Positions 36,547-45,841 are shown, counted from the stretch's first letter. The stretch: DNA of 49,435 bases from an uncultured Opitutaceae bacterium (GCA_903862935.1 CAIOZY010000032.1:1-49435), one strand, 5' to 3'. The notes: a model not told the origin generated them from the sequence alone. Translations and numbers: made by a program.

Positions 36547-37578
36547 TCATGGCGGGGGCAGCTGTTGCATGATCCGGGCGAAGGCGGCATCATCCAGCGT
36601 CCGGCACTTCGAATAGGGACCGTTCTGGAGCAGGCGGAAAAACCCGCCGGCTGCGACCGGACCCGCGGCTCGGGACACCGCTTGAAACAGCGAGCCGCCA
36701 AGGGGCCGTGGGTCTCGGCTGCGGTTCAAACCCCGCCAGACGGAAAGCAGTCGCCGGTCAAAATCCCGGGAAAAACCCCGCGGCAGGCGGCGCCAGGAGA
36801 CGAAGGCCTTCTCCGCGACGCGCTGGCGCGCGGGAGCCTCGGCACTGCCGGCCGGGCACCCCCGCGCAAAGGCCTCCATGACGGCCAACGAGGCCGCCGC
36901 AAGGCGCTCCCAGCAGCCGGTGAGGCGTCCGGTCGAGTGGACGCCGATGATGGAGCGGGGGCCCGGAACCTTGATGACCTTTGCAGGACGGGTCGCGGCA
37001 TTGTGGTAGAACCAGATCTCCGCAACGCAGTTATAATTGGCCGCTGGCGGGAAGAGCGGCTCGGCGACAATCCGCTGCAGGTATTCGGAGCGAAAGACCG
37101 GGGAATGGGGCGCGGGCTGGACCTGAATGTAGAATTCTGCCGGATCCTGGGTCGCTGCGGAAGGGGTGTCATTGTCGATCCGCAACGAATCGTAGTCCCC
37201 GTCCAGCACGCACCGCGCCGAGTCGGTATAGCTCACATCGGCGTGCTCCCGGTCCATGGCGGCGACCTGGCTGCGCAGCTTGTCCGGGCTGATGAGGTCA
37301 TCCGAATCGAGGAAGATGACATAGCGGCCATGGATCAGCCGGAGGCCCGCCAGCCGCGCGAAGAGCAGGCCGCTGTTCTGCTGGCGGCAGACTACATCCG
37401 GAGCATAGCCCAGTCTCGCGATGTCGTCCATGGCGGGAGGGGTTGATCCGTCATCGACCAGCACAGTCTCAACAGTAAGTCCCTCGGATGCGCGACGGAC
37501 GCTCTCAAGGGTGTAGCGTATCAGCTCCCCTCGATTGAATACCGGGATTACGACGGAAATGTCAGGTTGGCGGGGCAT
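36547..37578 (-). CDS. Glycosyltransferase family 2 (GT-A fold)
   Basis: A 343-residue GT2 protein, with ISVVIPVFNRGELIRYTLESV at the start, TVLVDDGSTPPAMDDI, and the DXD motif YVIFLDSDDLISPDK. The C-terminal 150 residues contain an Arg- and Ala-rich region without recognisable motifs. ATG 37578 follows the previous gene by 60 bases. It probably contributes one sugar to the polysaccharide; substrate unknown. Confidence 0.9.
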   Translation of the reverse strand: MPRQPDISVVIPVFNRGELIRYTLESVRRASEGLTVETVLVDDGSTPPAMDDIARLGYAPDVVCRQQNSGLLFARLAGLRLIHGRYVIFLDSDDLISPDKLRSQVAAMDREHADVSYTDSARCVLDGDYDSLRIDNDTPSAATQDPAEFYIQVQPAPHSPVFRSEYLQRIVAEPLFPPAANYNCVAEIWFYHNAATRPAKVIKVPGPRSIIGVHSTGRLTGCWERLAAASLAVMEAFARGCPAGSAEAPARQRVAEKAFVSWRRLPRGFSRDFDRRLLSVWRGLNRSRDPRPLGGSLFQAVSRAAGPVAAGGFFRLLQNGPYSKCRTLDDAAFARIMQQLPPP

Positions 37579-37638
37579 GGGGCATTTCTTCGGGTGAGGG
37601 TGAGCGCCGGGCCGAATCCCGGGCTTTGCGATGGCCTG

Positions 37639-38610
37639 TCATGAATCCGAGGCAACGGCCTTCGATCGTGCCAGGTTCCAGATATCGCCGCGTCCCTCGA
37701 AATTTCCGCAGGCCCCCTGCCAGCGAATCCACTCGGCCGGCCCGCGCCAGGCCCGCATCCGAAGCCAAGCCCGGGCCTGTCTCAGCCAGACCGAGCGAGG
37801 CGGGCTGGCAGGCCAAAGGACAATTCCGTGCAGGGCGAGGACGCGGACCCACGACCGGGCGATCGCCCGGTTCAGGGCGCCCAGGTAGTCCCGCTCAATC
37901 CTGCGGCGGGGGATCAGGTGGGTGAGCTGGAGGTCCGGCAGGTAGGCCACCTCGTGGCCCGCCTCGAGCGCCACCATGACCAAGTCATTGTCGCCGCCCG
38001 ATACCAGGGCGCTGCCTGAGCGGTCGAGGCCCTTCCGGTTAGAGTCTGCGTTCACTGCCGAAGCGTAGGAATCGGCTGCGCTCCGCCGGATGGCCATGCC
38101 GGCCCCGAGGGGCGCGCAGACGGGGTAGCTTCGGCCCTCCGGGGAGCTCCAGGCAGCCCGCAGGAGTTTCGGGCCCAGATCTCGCAGGGCGAGCAGGCCA
38201 TCGAACTCCCTCGCCCACGGCGGAGGGCAGGACTCAAACTCAGGAAGGGACCTGCCTCCGATGGCGCCGAGCCGGGGCTCTGCCGAGAAGGCCCGAAGCA
38301 CGGTTTCCAGGTAGTTTGGGGCGAGGACGTTGTCATCGTCCACGAGCACGCAAACCGGTGCCCGCGATTCGGCGAAGCCGCGGCAACGCGCCGCCGTGAG
38401 GCCCACCTTCGGCTCCCGCACAATTCTCACAGTGCTGGGACCGATCTGGGCACAGCGGGCCTGTGATGGAAACTGAGCGGACGCATTGTCGACAAGGATC
38501 GTCTCCCAAAGGCCGGGGGAAAGGCTCTGGACCCGCAGGGCCGCGAGGGTTCGGCCCAGGCGCCCCTCGTCGGGGTTGTGGGCAGGGATGATTACGGTCA
38601 GTTCGGGCAT
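37639..38610 (-). CDS. Glycosyltransferase family 2 (GT-A fold)
   Basis: A 323-residue GT2 protein from ATG 38610: MPELTVIIPAHNPDEGRLGRT, then WETILVDNASAQFPSQA and the DXD-like APVCVLVDDDNVLAPNYLET. LGAGMAIRRSA and a following GGDNDLVMVALEAGHEVAYLP are conserved in the branch that transfers hexoses or rhamnose. The frame is open a few codons upstream to 38634, but MPEL is the better start. A 240-base gap separates it from wzt upstream, the largest within the locus. Confidence 0.9.
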   Translation of the reverse strand: MPELTVIIPAHNPDEGRLGRTLAALRVQSLSPGLWETILVDNASAQFPSQARCAQIGPSTVRIVREPKVGLTAARCRGFAESRAPVCVLVDDDNVLAPNYLETVLRAFSAEPRLGAIGGRSLPEFESCPPPWAREFDGLLALRDLGPKLLRAAWSSPEGRSYPVCAPLGAGMAIRRSAADSYASAVNADSNRKGLDRSGSALVSGGDNDLVMVALEAGHEVAYLPDLQLTHLIPRRRIERDYLGALNRAIARSWVRVLALHGIVLWPASPPRSVWLRQARAWLRMRAWRGPAEWIRWQGACGNFEGRGDIWNLARSKAVASDS

Positions 38611-38850
38611 CACAACTTCAGGGTCCCTGAACAAGCCGTGCCGGGCCGGCCGGGCAAAAACTGCAGGGCCGGGCGAACAGGGGTGGTCCCGTTCACGTCT
38701 CGGCAGGTAATCCTACGCTTCGAGCTCAGAGTATGGGGTGCGGGAGACAGCGGCTGGGGATATCCGCATTTCCGGGAGGGGTAGGGCGCGTGCGGCTAGA
38801 TTGGGGAGACGAATCTCCGGCAGCGGGGCGGCACGCCCGCCTGCCGGGAA
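38611..38850 (-). other. 240-base gap between wzt and the first GT2 gene; nothing coding recognised
   Basis: No frame here is supported as coding. The gap separates the exporter genes from the run of glycosyltransferase genes and could hold a secondary promoter. No clear box pair or strong hairpin was assigned. Confidence 0.4.
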
Positions 38851-40110
38851 TCATCCCGCCCCCGGAGGGATGGGTTCACTCGTAACCCCGGAATAGACGG
38901 TCTTACCCCAATTGTGCTGCCACTGACTGATCGTGCCCGAGGTGCTGCGGGCGGCCAAAACCTCGAACTGGATCGCCTTGGCCACGACATCGTACTCCTT
39001 CAAGCCGGTGAGTGGAGTCCCAGTTCCAATCGAAACGTCGCAGTGATAGTGCCCGGGCGCCAGCCGGGGCTGCGGGAGCTGGACCCGGAGGTCAACGGTC
39101 TCCCCATTGCGGAGCCGTGCCGTATCCGCGCTAAATCCGCTCCCGACGGGAGCGCCCTCGTTGGAGATTACGGTAAGGCTGGTGCGCAGCTGGGTCAGAT
39201 CCGCATTGGAGCGCACTCTAACGATGAAGGACAGGGGCTCGTCGGGCCCGAACTGGGGTGTCTTCTTCTCAAAACGCAGCCTCAGAATCCGCGCCGTCTG
39301 CCCCATGCTGTGCTCGCGAGGGCGCTCGGAGACGTCGAAACTGGTGCTGGGCATGGACTGGTCGGAAACGAAGTACTCCTCGAGGGCCCGCTCTGTCGGG
39401 CCCGCGTACGCGAGCCGGCCCGACTGGAGCAACAGGCAGCGCTCCGTCAGCTGGGACACCGCAGCCAGGTTGTGGCTCACGAAGAACACAGTCCGGCCCT
39501 TCTGGTGGGAGACATCCTGGATCTTCCCGATGCACTTGGCCTGGAAGGCCGCGTCTCCGACGGCCAGGACCTCGTCCACGATCAGGATCTCGGGCTCGAG
39601 GTGCGCGGCGACGGCAAAGGCCAGGCGGACGTACATGCCGCTGCTGTAGTGCTTAACCGGCGTATCGATGAAGCGCTCGACCTCCGAAAATGCGACGATC
39701 TCGTCGAACTTCCTGCGGACCTCGCGCTTGGTCATCCCCAGGATGGCGCCGTTCAGGTAGACATTCTCCCTGCCGCTAAGCTCCGGGTGAAACCCCGTCC
39801 CGACCTCAAGCAGCGATGCGACGCGGCCGCGGAGGATGGCCGTTCCGCTTGTGGGCTCGGTGATGCGGGAAAGGATCTTGAGCAGGGTGGACTTTCCGGC
39901 TCCGTTTCGCCCGATGATGCCGATGACCTCCCCGGCCTGAACATCGAAGGAAATGTCGCGCAGCGCCCAGAACTCGTTCGGGTTGGCCGCCGGGGCGCCC
40001 CTGAGCCGGGAGAGGAGCCGCTGGAACTCCACCCGCAGGGAGGTGGCTCCAATCGCGCCGAGCAGATAGCGCTTCGAAAGGCCTTTAACCTCAATGATGG
40101 GCCGGCTCAT
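38851..40110 (-). CDS. wzt: Polysaccharide ABC exporter ATP-binding protein with carbohydrate-binding C-terminal domain (Wzt)
   Basis: Wzt is the ATPase of ABC-type O-antigen exporters; it pairs with Wzm. The 419-residue protein has Walker A GIIGRNGAGKS (about 64-74), the Wzt-type signature HYSSGMYVRLAFAVA, and Walker B ILIVDEVLAVGD. After about residue 250 comes a 170-residue extension (LRLRFEKKTPQFGPDEPL, then the APGHYHCDVSI region), resembling the Wzt C-terminal beta-sandwich that binds the finished glycan in E. coli O8/O9a-type systems. ATG 40110 overlaps wzm in ATGA. The extension suggests that export depends on recognising a chain-end or repeat structure. Confidence 0.93.
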   Translation of the reverse strand: MSRPIIEVKGLSKRYLLGAIGATSLRVEFQRLLSRLRGAPAANPNEFWALRDISFDVQAGEVIGIIGRNGAGKSTLLKILSRITEPTSGTAILRGRVASLLEVGTGFHPELSGRENVYLNGAILGMTKREVRRKFDEIVAFSEVERFIDTPVKHYSSGMYVRLAFAVAAHLEPEILIVDEVLAVGDAAFQAKCIGKIQDVSHQKGRTVFFVSHNLAAVSQLTERCLLLQSGRLAYAGPTERALEEYFVSDQSMPSTSFDVSERPREHSMGQTARILRLRFEKKTPQFGPDEPLSFIVRVRSNADLTQLRTSLTVISNEGAPVGSGFSADTARLRNGETVDLRVQLPQPRLAPGHYHCDVSIGTGTPLTGLKEYDVVAKAIQFEVLAARSTSGTISQWQHNWGKTVYSGVTSEPIPPGAG

Positions 40111-40967
40111 ACGATGTCGACGAAGGTCTTTTCGACCCGCTCGAAGATAAGCAGGCCGGTGAACAGGGCGAAGACCGTGGCGGCGATTGAAACGGCGAAC
40201 AGGTGGAAACTGATGTAACCGTTGCCGAGGAGCATGACCCGGAAGCACTCGACGGGAACGGTGACAGGATTAATCGCGGCCACCAACCGCCACTGGGACG
40301 GCACCTGCGTCAGGGGGTAAATCACCGGGGTCACGTACATCCACAGCTGGATGATGAATCCGGACAGCACCGCGAAGTCTCGGAACTTCGCCGTAAGGGC
40401 CGCGAGCCAGAGCCCGACCCCGAGGCTCAGGCAGGCCAGCTGCACCAGCAGCAGCGGCAGCAGGAGGGCGGACCAGCCCAGTCCGCACGTGGCCGCGGGG
40501 TGGCCCAGCCGGTAGAGCACCAGGAAGACCAGGAAGGTGACGAACTGGATCAGGAACGAGATGAAGTTCGAGAACACCCCGGCCAGGGGGACCACCAGGC
40601 GGGGGAAGTAGACTTTGCCAAACAGGTTGGCATTCGCGACGAGGGCGCTGGAGGTGGATGTGAACGTCTGGGAGAAGTAGTTCCAGGCCAGAAGGCCGCA
40701 CAGGTAGAAGAGGGTCGGCGGCAAGTCGTTGGTCGAAAGGGCGGCAACGTGGCTGAAGATCACCGTGAAGATGACGGTCGTCACGAGGGGTTGGGCGATA
40801 TGCCAGATCGGGCCGAGGGCCGTCTGCTTGTAGCGGGCGACGAAGTCCCGCCAGACAAGAAGCCACAGGAGGTCCCGGTACGCGTAGATGTCCCTCCAGG
40901 CGACCAGATGGAATCCCCGGGTTGCCTGGATGACAACCTCCGGGGAGGATGGGACTTTGGTGCTCAT
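40107..40967 (-). CDS. wzm: Polysaccharide ABC exporter permease (Wzm)
   Basis: A 286-residue ABC-2-type inner-membrane permease. It has an amphipathic N-terminal region (WRDIYAYRDLLWLLVWRDFVARYKQT), the hallmark LGPIWHIAQPLV, and six hydrophobic segments, ending EKTFVDIV. These match O-antigen and teichoic-acid exporters (Wzm/TagG). With Wzt it should move undecaprenyl-linked glycan across the inner membrane. I chose ATG 40967; the frame runs on to 41024, but the extra residues are basic and not family-like. Confidence 0.93.
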   Translation of the reverse strand: MSTKVPSSPEVVIQATRGFHLVAWRDIYAYRDLLWLLVWRDFVARYKQTALGPIWHIAQPLVTTVIFTVIFSHVAALSTNDLPPTLFYLCGLLAWNYFSQTFTSTSSALVANANLFGKVYFPRLVVPLAGVFSNFISFLIQFVTFLVFLVLYRLGHPAATCGLGWSALLLPLLLVQLACLSLGVGLWLAALTAKFRDFAVLSGFIIQLWMYVTPVIYPLTQVPSQWRLVAAINPVTVPVECFRVMLLGNGYISFHLFAVSIAATVFALFTGLLIFERVEKTFVDIV

Positions 40968-41126
40968 GGATGCATGCCGGCGGCGGCGGAGAGCGACGCC
41001 TGGCGTCGTGTCTGCGAACAGCAATAGCGACCAAGCTTTTTTCTTCCAGTCATTTGTGGCTTGGGGCGGCCCACGGGGTGTTGGCAGACAGGCGGAAAAC
41101 AGGTGGTCATTGGCCGGGGGGTGGGA

Positions 41127-42086
41127 TCACAGAGGCAGCGCCCGGGCCGCCTCCGGAACGGCCCTGCGCCAGCCGTACCGGAAGTACCACCGCTTCGAAT
41201 TGTCCACGTAGTGGTGCATGACCGCTTTCGGGAAGAGGACCTCAGCCTCGGCGGGCTTCGTGACGTAGTCGGACCCGGGGAGGACGGCTGCGGCGGGCTC
41301 CCGCGCCACCAGCATCGCAACCAAGGCCTGCTCCAGGTAGTAGTTGGTCTTTTCCCGGGCGATCAGCTCTGCGGACCAGGATTCGAGCAGCTCCCAGTCC
41401 AAGGCCTCGCTGCGCAGACCGCACAGGCCGACATTCACCAGGCTGGGGATCGGCGCCCCCGCAAGCCGTTCCAACAGCTTGCGGCTGTAGCCGTATGATT
41501 CCTGGCAGTCGACGGCGTGGAGCGGCCGGTCCGGCCGGGAGAACCACTCCAGGAGGGCATCGGGTCTCCGGAAAAAGAGCAGGTCGGAATCCAGGACGAG
41601 CTTCCAACCCTGGCGCCCCAGATGCACGTCGGTGAGTTTCCGGATGTTGGGATAATTCGTCCACCGCTCGCGCAGGGTCGGAAACCGCGAGGCCGGGAGG
41701 AATTGCTCAAGCCGGCTGCGGATCTCCTCCGCGGGAGTGATCCTGACCCCGGGCCCCAGGAGCGATAGGGCCCGGGCGAGCTCCGGGTCGACGGTGCCGT
41801 CGTCGTAAAGCTCCGCGTCGACGGTGCGCCGGGCCGCGCGGGACAGGGAGTGCAGGCAGAAGACGGTCTGGTACCAGAAGCGCCTTCCGGTCATGACGTG
41901 GACGGTGGCCCGAGCCTGATCGGGGAAAAGGGGAAGGGCGCCAAGTCGGGAGGCAGCCGCCTCCATCTGGCGCCGCTGGACCTCGGTGCGCCACTCGGCG
42001 ATGGGGCCGCCGTTGCGCAGCGAGTTTCTGCACAGGCCGACCGGCCTGTGGTAGAGGTACAAGAGAAGCTTGCCGGGGGTGATCAC
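41127..42086 (-). CDS. Putative GT-A-type glycosyltransferase of unrecognised family
   Basis: A 319-residue cytoplasmic-looking protein. VHVMTGRRFWYQTVFCLHSLSRA and a DXD motif in KLVLDSDLLFFRRPDALLE (about residues 163-181) are like GT8/GT-A enzymes, and LVNVGLCGLRSEAL with NYYLEQALVAML fits the second half of such proteins. I cannot place it in a named family. It starts at GTG 42086, 13 bases after the AsnB-GT4 fusion, and sits before wzm, so a role in glycan synthesis is likely. Alternatives include a modifying transferase acting on the lipid-linked chain. Confidence 0.65.
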   Translation of the reverse strand: MITPGKLLLYLYHRPVGLCRNSLRNGGPIAEWRTEVQRRQMEAAASRLGALPLFPDQARATVHVMTGRRFWYQTVFCLHSLSRAARRTVDAELYDDGTVDPELARALSLLGPGVRITPAEEIRSRLEQFLPASRFPTLRERWTNYPNIRKLTDVHLGRQGWKLVLDSDLLFFRRPDALLEWFSRPDRPLHAVDCQESYGYSRKLLERLAGAPIPSLVNVGLCGLRSEALDWELLESWSAELIAREKTNYYLEQALVAMLVAREPAAAVLPGSDYVTKPAEAEVLFPKAVMHHYVDNSKRWYFRYGWRRAVPEAARALPL

Positions 42087-42098
42087 GGAGGGGCGCGT

Positions 42099-45000
42099 CT
42101 AGTCTGCCGCGGGTGGGGCCTCAAGTTGCGCTGCAAGGCGGTCCCGGAACGGGCCATAGGAGAAGGCTTGGGGCCGCGCCAGAATCGGCCCCTGCTGCCA
42201 GTCCCGCTGGAGCGCTTCAACACAGCCCGCGCTGATTGAGGCGATGTCACCGAACTCGACCAGCATGCCGGTCTCAGGAGTAATCACCTCGGGGATCCCG
42301 CCCGCGCGCGCCCCCAGGCAGGGCCGGCCTCGGGCCATGGCTTCCAGAAAGACGATGCCGAAGCCCTCCTTGCTGCTTGGCAGGGCGAAGAGACGGCAGG
42401 AGGCGATTTCCTTGGCGAGCTGCGTGTCGCTCACATATCCGAGGAACACGACGCCGCCGCCGAGGAGGCCGGCCTTGCGCGCCAGCGCCTCGAGCCGGGG
42501 CAGGTCATCGCCCCGTCCGACCACGCGCAGCTGGGCCCCGGGCACCTTTTCCCGGATCGCTGGCATCGCGGCGATCAGGTCGCTGATGCCCTTGTAGCGC
42601 TCGGAGCGCATGAGCCGGGCCGCCGTGAGAATTACCGGCGGGCACTCGGCGGGGGGGACGCCCGCTGAGATCGAGAAACTGGTGTCGATCGCGTTGGGAA
42701 GCACGATCGCGCGGCCGGGCGGCAGCGGGCAGCGCCTGAGGAGCTCACGGCGGGTGTACTCGCTCACGCAGAAGATCCGGCTGGCGCCGCGGAGGGCGAC
42801 GCGCTCGAGCAGGCCCAGGGGGCGCCACACTTCGATCCCGTGCGCCACCACGTAATAACGCAGGCCTGGATTCTGCAGCCGGGCGAGCCACGCGACGGGG
42901 CTCTGGGCGACGTGCCCGCAGATGATCCGGTCGGCGTTGTGGCCCATCCGCAGGGCGGCCAGCACAAACCTGAGCTTCCGGCGGTTGCAGACGCACCAAC
43001 TGTGCAGCGGCGCGCCCGTGTAGTGCCGCACGGCGGTCGAGTCCAGCTCCGGATCAAGCAGCGCAAGAAGGCTGACCCCCTGTCCGTTTCTGGCGCCGAT
43101 CTCGGTCAGGGCCTTGAGGTAAAGCCTGAGAATTCGCTGGATTCCCCCCGTGTTGGAGAAAATCTCGGGCACCATGAGGAGCGTGTGGCTCCTGCCCCCG
43201 CTTGCGACGTGTTGGCTGAGCAACTCAAGCGGCTTCTCATTCGTCTTGTGGGGCGGCGAGGCAGGGGTGCGCCGGTTGATAAAGGCGATGAGCATCGCCA
43301 GGCTCCAGACCCGGGACCACTCCCGGGTGTCCTGGGAGCGCAAAAAGCCCTGCCAGGTGGCCTGCACCGCCTCGGGTCGAAAGAACGAGCTCCTCCCGAT
43401 GCTCGCCTCGGAGAAGGTCTCGTCAAGGAAGGGCCGGAGCTCCCGGCGCATCCAAAGGGCGATGGGCAGGGTGAACCCTTGCTTGCGCCGGTTCTGCAGG
43501 GCTGGGGGCAGGATGTCGCGCAACGCGTCGGCAAGCGCCTTCTTGGGCCGGCGGGGGGTGAAGCGGTAGGCCAAAGGCTGGCGCCACAGCCACTCGATCA
43601 GCGGCCGGTCAACGAAGGGAACGCGCAGCTCGAGCGAATGCCGCATGCTCATGACGTCGCTGTCCCTCAGCAGCAGATCCGCCATGTATGTGCGCAGCTC
43701 CCAGGCGCTGGAGATTTCGGGAAGCCGGGCATGGGAGAGCTCCTTTCTGAGCTCATCCAATTCGGGATGGAACGGGGAGGTGTTGCCGAGCGCCTCGAGG
43801 GTCCCCTGGGCCAGCAGCCCCCTCCGAGAGATCTCCGAGAACACCCTGCGGTCCAGCGCCGCGAGCTCGTGGGGGTCGTGGGCGTAATTGAGACTGTCGG
43901 CGAGCTTCCTCTCTCTCGTGCTGCCGTGTTCGAGCCGGCGAATGATCGGGTTGCGCACACCCTGGGGGATCAGGCGCCACCACGGCAAGAGAGCGGCCAG
44001 CCGAGGCACGTTCTTGAACGAGGGATAACCCCCGAAGATCTCGTCTCCACCCAGACCCGACAGGGCGACCGTAAGGCCGCCCAGCCGGGCGGCGCGGCTC
44101 ACGTGGTAGGTGTTGAGGCCGTCCCCGGTGGGGTGGTCGCAGGCGGCGATGAAATCCTCCAGCGACCGGGCTACCTCCGCGCCGGTCAGGATCGTGGTGT
44201 GGTGCTCGATGCCGTAGTAGCGCGCGACCGCGGCGGCCTCGTCGGCCTCGGAATATCCGGGTTCGTCGAAGCCGATCGCAAACGTCTTCAGGCTGGCGCC
44301 CGCAGTCCGGGCCATCAGCCCCACTATGGCGCTGGAGTCGAGGCCGCCGGACAGGAACGCGCCCACGGGCACGTCAGCCACGGCGTAGGCGCCGATCACA
44401 TCCTCGAGCCTGCGCCGCAGCTCCCACTGGAACTCCTCCTGTGAGGAACAGACGTTGGGCTCGGGTTCGATGCCGGCGAAGCTCCATCTGCGTTGGATGT
44501 CGAGCCGCCCGTCGCGGTAGGTTGCGGCCTCGCCCGGCCGCAAGCTGTAGATGCCGCGGTAGATCGTCTTGGGTGCCGGAACGCAGAACCAGGCAAGGAA
44601 GTCCCCCACGGAGACCGGGTCGATCTCCGGGCGGATACCCCCGGCCAGCAGCGCATTGAGTTCGGAGGCGAAAACAAGGCGGCTGTGGTCGTGGCGGTAG
44701 TACAGGGGCTTGATCCCGAACGGATCCCTGGCGAGGTGCAGGGTCTGCTCGCGACTGTCCCAGACGGCGAACGAGAACATGCCCCGCAGCCGGCCTACGC
44801 AGGCGATACCCCACTGGACGAAGGAGGCAAGGAGCACCTCGGTGTCGCAATGGGTGCGAAAGTCCCATCGGCCGGCGAGTTCCTTGCGCAGGTCCGCGTG
44901 GTTTACGATCGAGCCGTTGAAGACCAGCGTAAACCGTCCGTCGGGTGTCTGGATAGGCTGGTGCCCGTGAGCCGGATCGTAGATGGCCAGGCGCCGCATC

Positions 45001-45140
45001 CCGAGCGTGGCTGGGCCTTGGGATTGCGCACCGCTGTCATCGGGCCCCCGGTGCCGCATGGCCTCGCACATGCGCTCCACGCAGTCCAGGCGGACTGCGG
45101 CGCTGCTTTGGGGATCAATAACTCCAGCTATGCCACACAC
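42099..45140 (-). CDS. Fusion of glutamine-hydrolysing asparagine synthetase and GT4 glycosyltransferase
   Basis: One open frame of 1013 residues. Residues 2-210 are an Ntn glutaminase domain; the start GTG 45140 makes Cys2 of (M)CGIAGV the nucleophile, as required after Met removal, which is why I prefer it over the open frame to 45170. RHRGPDDSG and LARDPFGIKPLYY follow. Residues about 235-620 are the synthetase domain with the ATP site SGGLDSS (264-270) and SGLGGDEIFGGYP. A 30-residue linker (about 622-650) leads to a complete GT4 domain (about 652-1013) starting HTLLMVPEIFSNTGGIQRI and containing SSKEGFGIVFLEAMARGRP. AsnB-like proteins in polysaccharide loci may amidate sugar acids; the fusion suggests coupled amidation and transfer, which is inference. 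A single missed indel near the junction could also have joined two adjacent genes. Confidence 0.87.
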   Translation of the reverse strand: MCGIAGVIDPQSSAAVRLDCVERMCEAMRHRGPDDSGAQSQGPATLGMRRLAIYDPAHGHQPIQTPDGRFTLVFNGSIVNHADLRKELAGRWDFRTHCDTEVLLASFVQWGIACVGRLRGMFSFAVWDSREQTLHLARDPFGIKPLYYRHDHSRLVFASELNALLAGGIRPEIDPVSVGDFLAWFCVPAPKTIYRGIYSLRPGEAATYRDGRLDIQRRWSFAGIEPEPNVCSSQEEFQWELRRRLEDVIGAYAVADVPVGAFLSGGLDSSAIVGLMARTAGASLKTFAIGFDEPGYSEADEAAAVARYYGIEHHTTILTGAEVARSLEDFIAACDHPTGDGLNTYHVSRAARLGGLTVALSGLGGDEIFGGYPSFKNVPRLAALLPWWRLIPQGVRNPIIRRLEHGSTRERKLADSLNYAHDPHELAALDRRVFSEISRRGLLAQGTLEALGNTSPFHPELDELRKELSHARLPEISSAWELRTYMADLLLRDSDVMSMRHSLELRVPFVDRPLIEWLWRQPLAYRFTPRRPKKALADALRDILPPALQNRRKQGFTLPIALWMRRELRPFLDETFSEASIGRSSFFRPEAVQATWQGFLRSQDTREWSRVWSLAMLIAFINRRTPASPPHKTNEKPLELLSQHVASGGRSHTLLMVPEIFSNTGGIQRILRLYLKALTEIGARNGQGVSLLALLDPELDSTAVRHYTGAPLHSWCVCNRRKLRFVLAALRMGHNADRIICGHVAQSPVAWLARLQNPGLRYYVVAHGIEVWRPLGLLERVALRGASRIFCVSEYTRRELLRRCPLPPGRAIVLPNAIDTSFSISAGVPPAECPPVILTAARLMRSERYKGISDLIAAMPAIREKVPGAQLRVVGRGDDLPRLEALARKAGLLGGGVVFLGYVSDTQLAKEIASCRLFALPSSKEGFGIVFLEAMARGRPCLGARAGGIPEVITPETGMLVEFGDIASISAGCVEALQRDWQQGPILARPQAFSYGPFRDRLAAQLEAPPAAD

Positions 45141-45301
45141 TTTGGAAAGCTTCGCCCCGTCGCTTCCCAAGGGGGGGTGCGACCGGGCGGAGAGTCAATC
45201 AGCCGGGCCCACGAACGGTCGGGTTGGGGTGTGGGCCCCCTGCTGGGCCCCATTACGAGGGAATTGGCCGCGCGAGGCAATCCCGTTGGCAGTAAGCAGT
45301 T

Positions 45302-45841
45302 TCACGAACAGATCGACCGTGCGATTTCCGCTGCCTTGTCGGGAGAGAACAGGGCGGTGACGACCGCCAGGCCGAAATCGAGCGCTGTGCCGGCCCCTCG
45401 GGAGGTGATGAGTCGTCCATCAATGACCACGCGCTCCTCCGAGCGAATGTGGGCAAGTTCCCCGGCAACCGAGAAGTGGGCCGTGTAGCGCTTTCCGGTA
45501 AGAAGCCCTGCGTCGTGGAGCACCGCGGGGGCGGCGCAGATCGCCGCAATCCACAGCCCGGCGGCGTGCTGGCGGATAAGCAGGGTCTTGACGGTCGGGT
45601 CAGAGCGCAGGTGCTTCACGCCCGGGCCCCCGGGCAGCAGCACGCAGTCGAACGATCTTTCGGCGACGGCGGCCAGAGTCGTGTCGGCATGCACGGTCAG
45701 CCCCGTGCGGCCTGTCGCGTGGATTCCCTCGCCGAGGGAGGCAATCGTCACCTCGGCGCCGGCCCGCCGAAGCAGGTCGACCGGGGTCACCATCTCGATC
45801 TCTTCAAATTGCTCGGCTAGGATGACAAGAACAGTGGGCAT
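45302..45841 (-). CDS. DJ-1/PfpI family protein
   Basis: A 179-residue protein of the DJ-1/PfpI/ThiJ family. The nucleophile elbow is AAICAAPAVLHDAG with Cys102, and a conserved Glu sits in EQFEEIEMVTPVDLLRRAG, the sequence environment of DJ-1/YajL proteins rather than of class I PfpI proteases. Family roles include glyoxalase III activity and redox protection; both have been disputed for individual members. ATG 45841 diverges from ybaB. It is an isolated gene downstream of which the polysaccharide locus starts. Confidence 0.92.
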   Translation of the reverse strand: MPTVLVILAEQFEEIEMVTPVDLLRRAGAEVTIASLGEGIHATGRTGLTVHADTTLAAVAERSFDCVLLPGGPGVKHLRSDPTVKTLLIRQHAAGLWIAAICAAPAVLHDAGLLTGKRYTAHFSVAGELAHIRSEERVVIDGRLITSRGAGTALDFGLAVVTALFSPDKAAEIARSICS

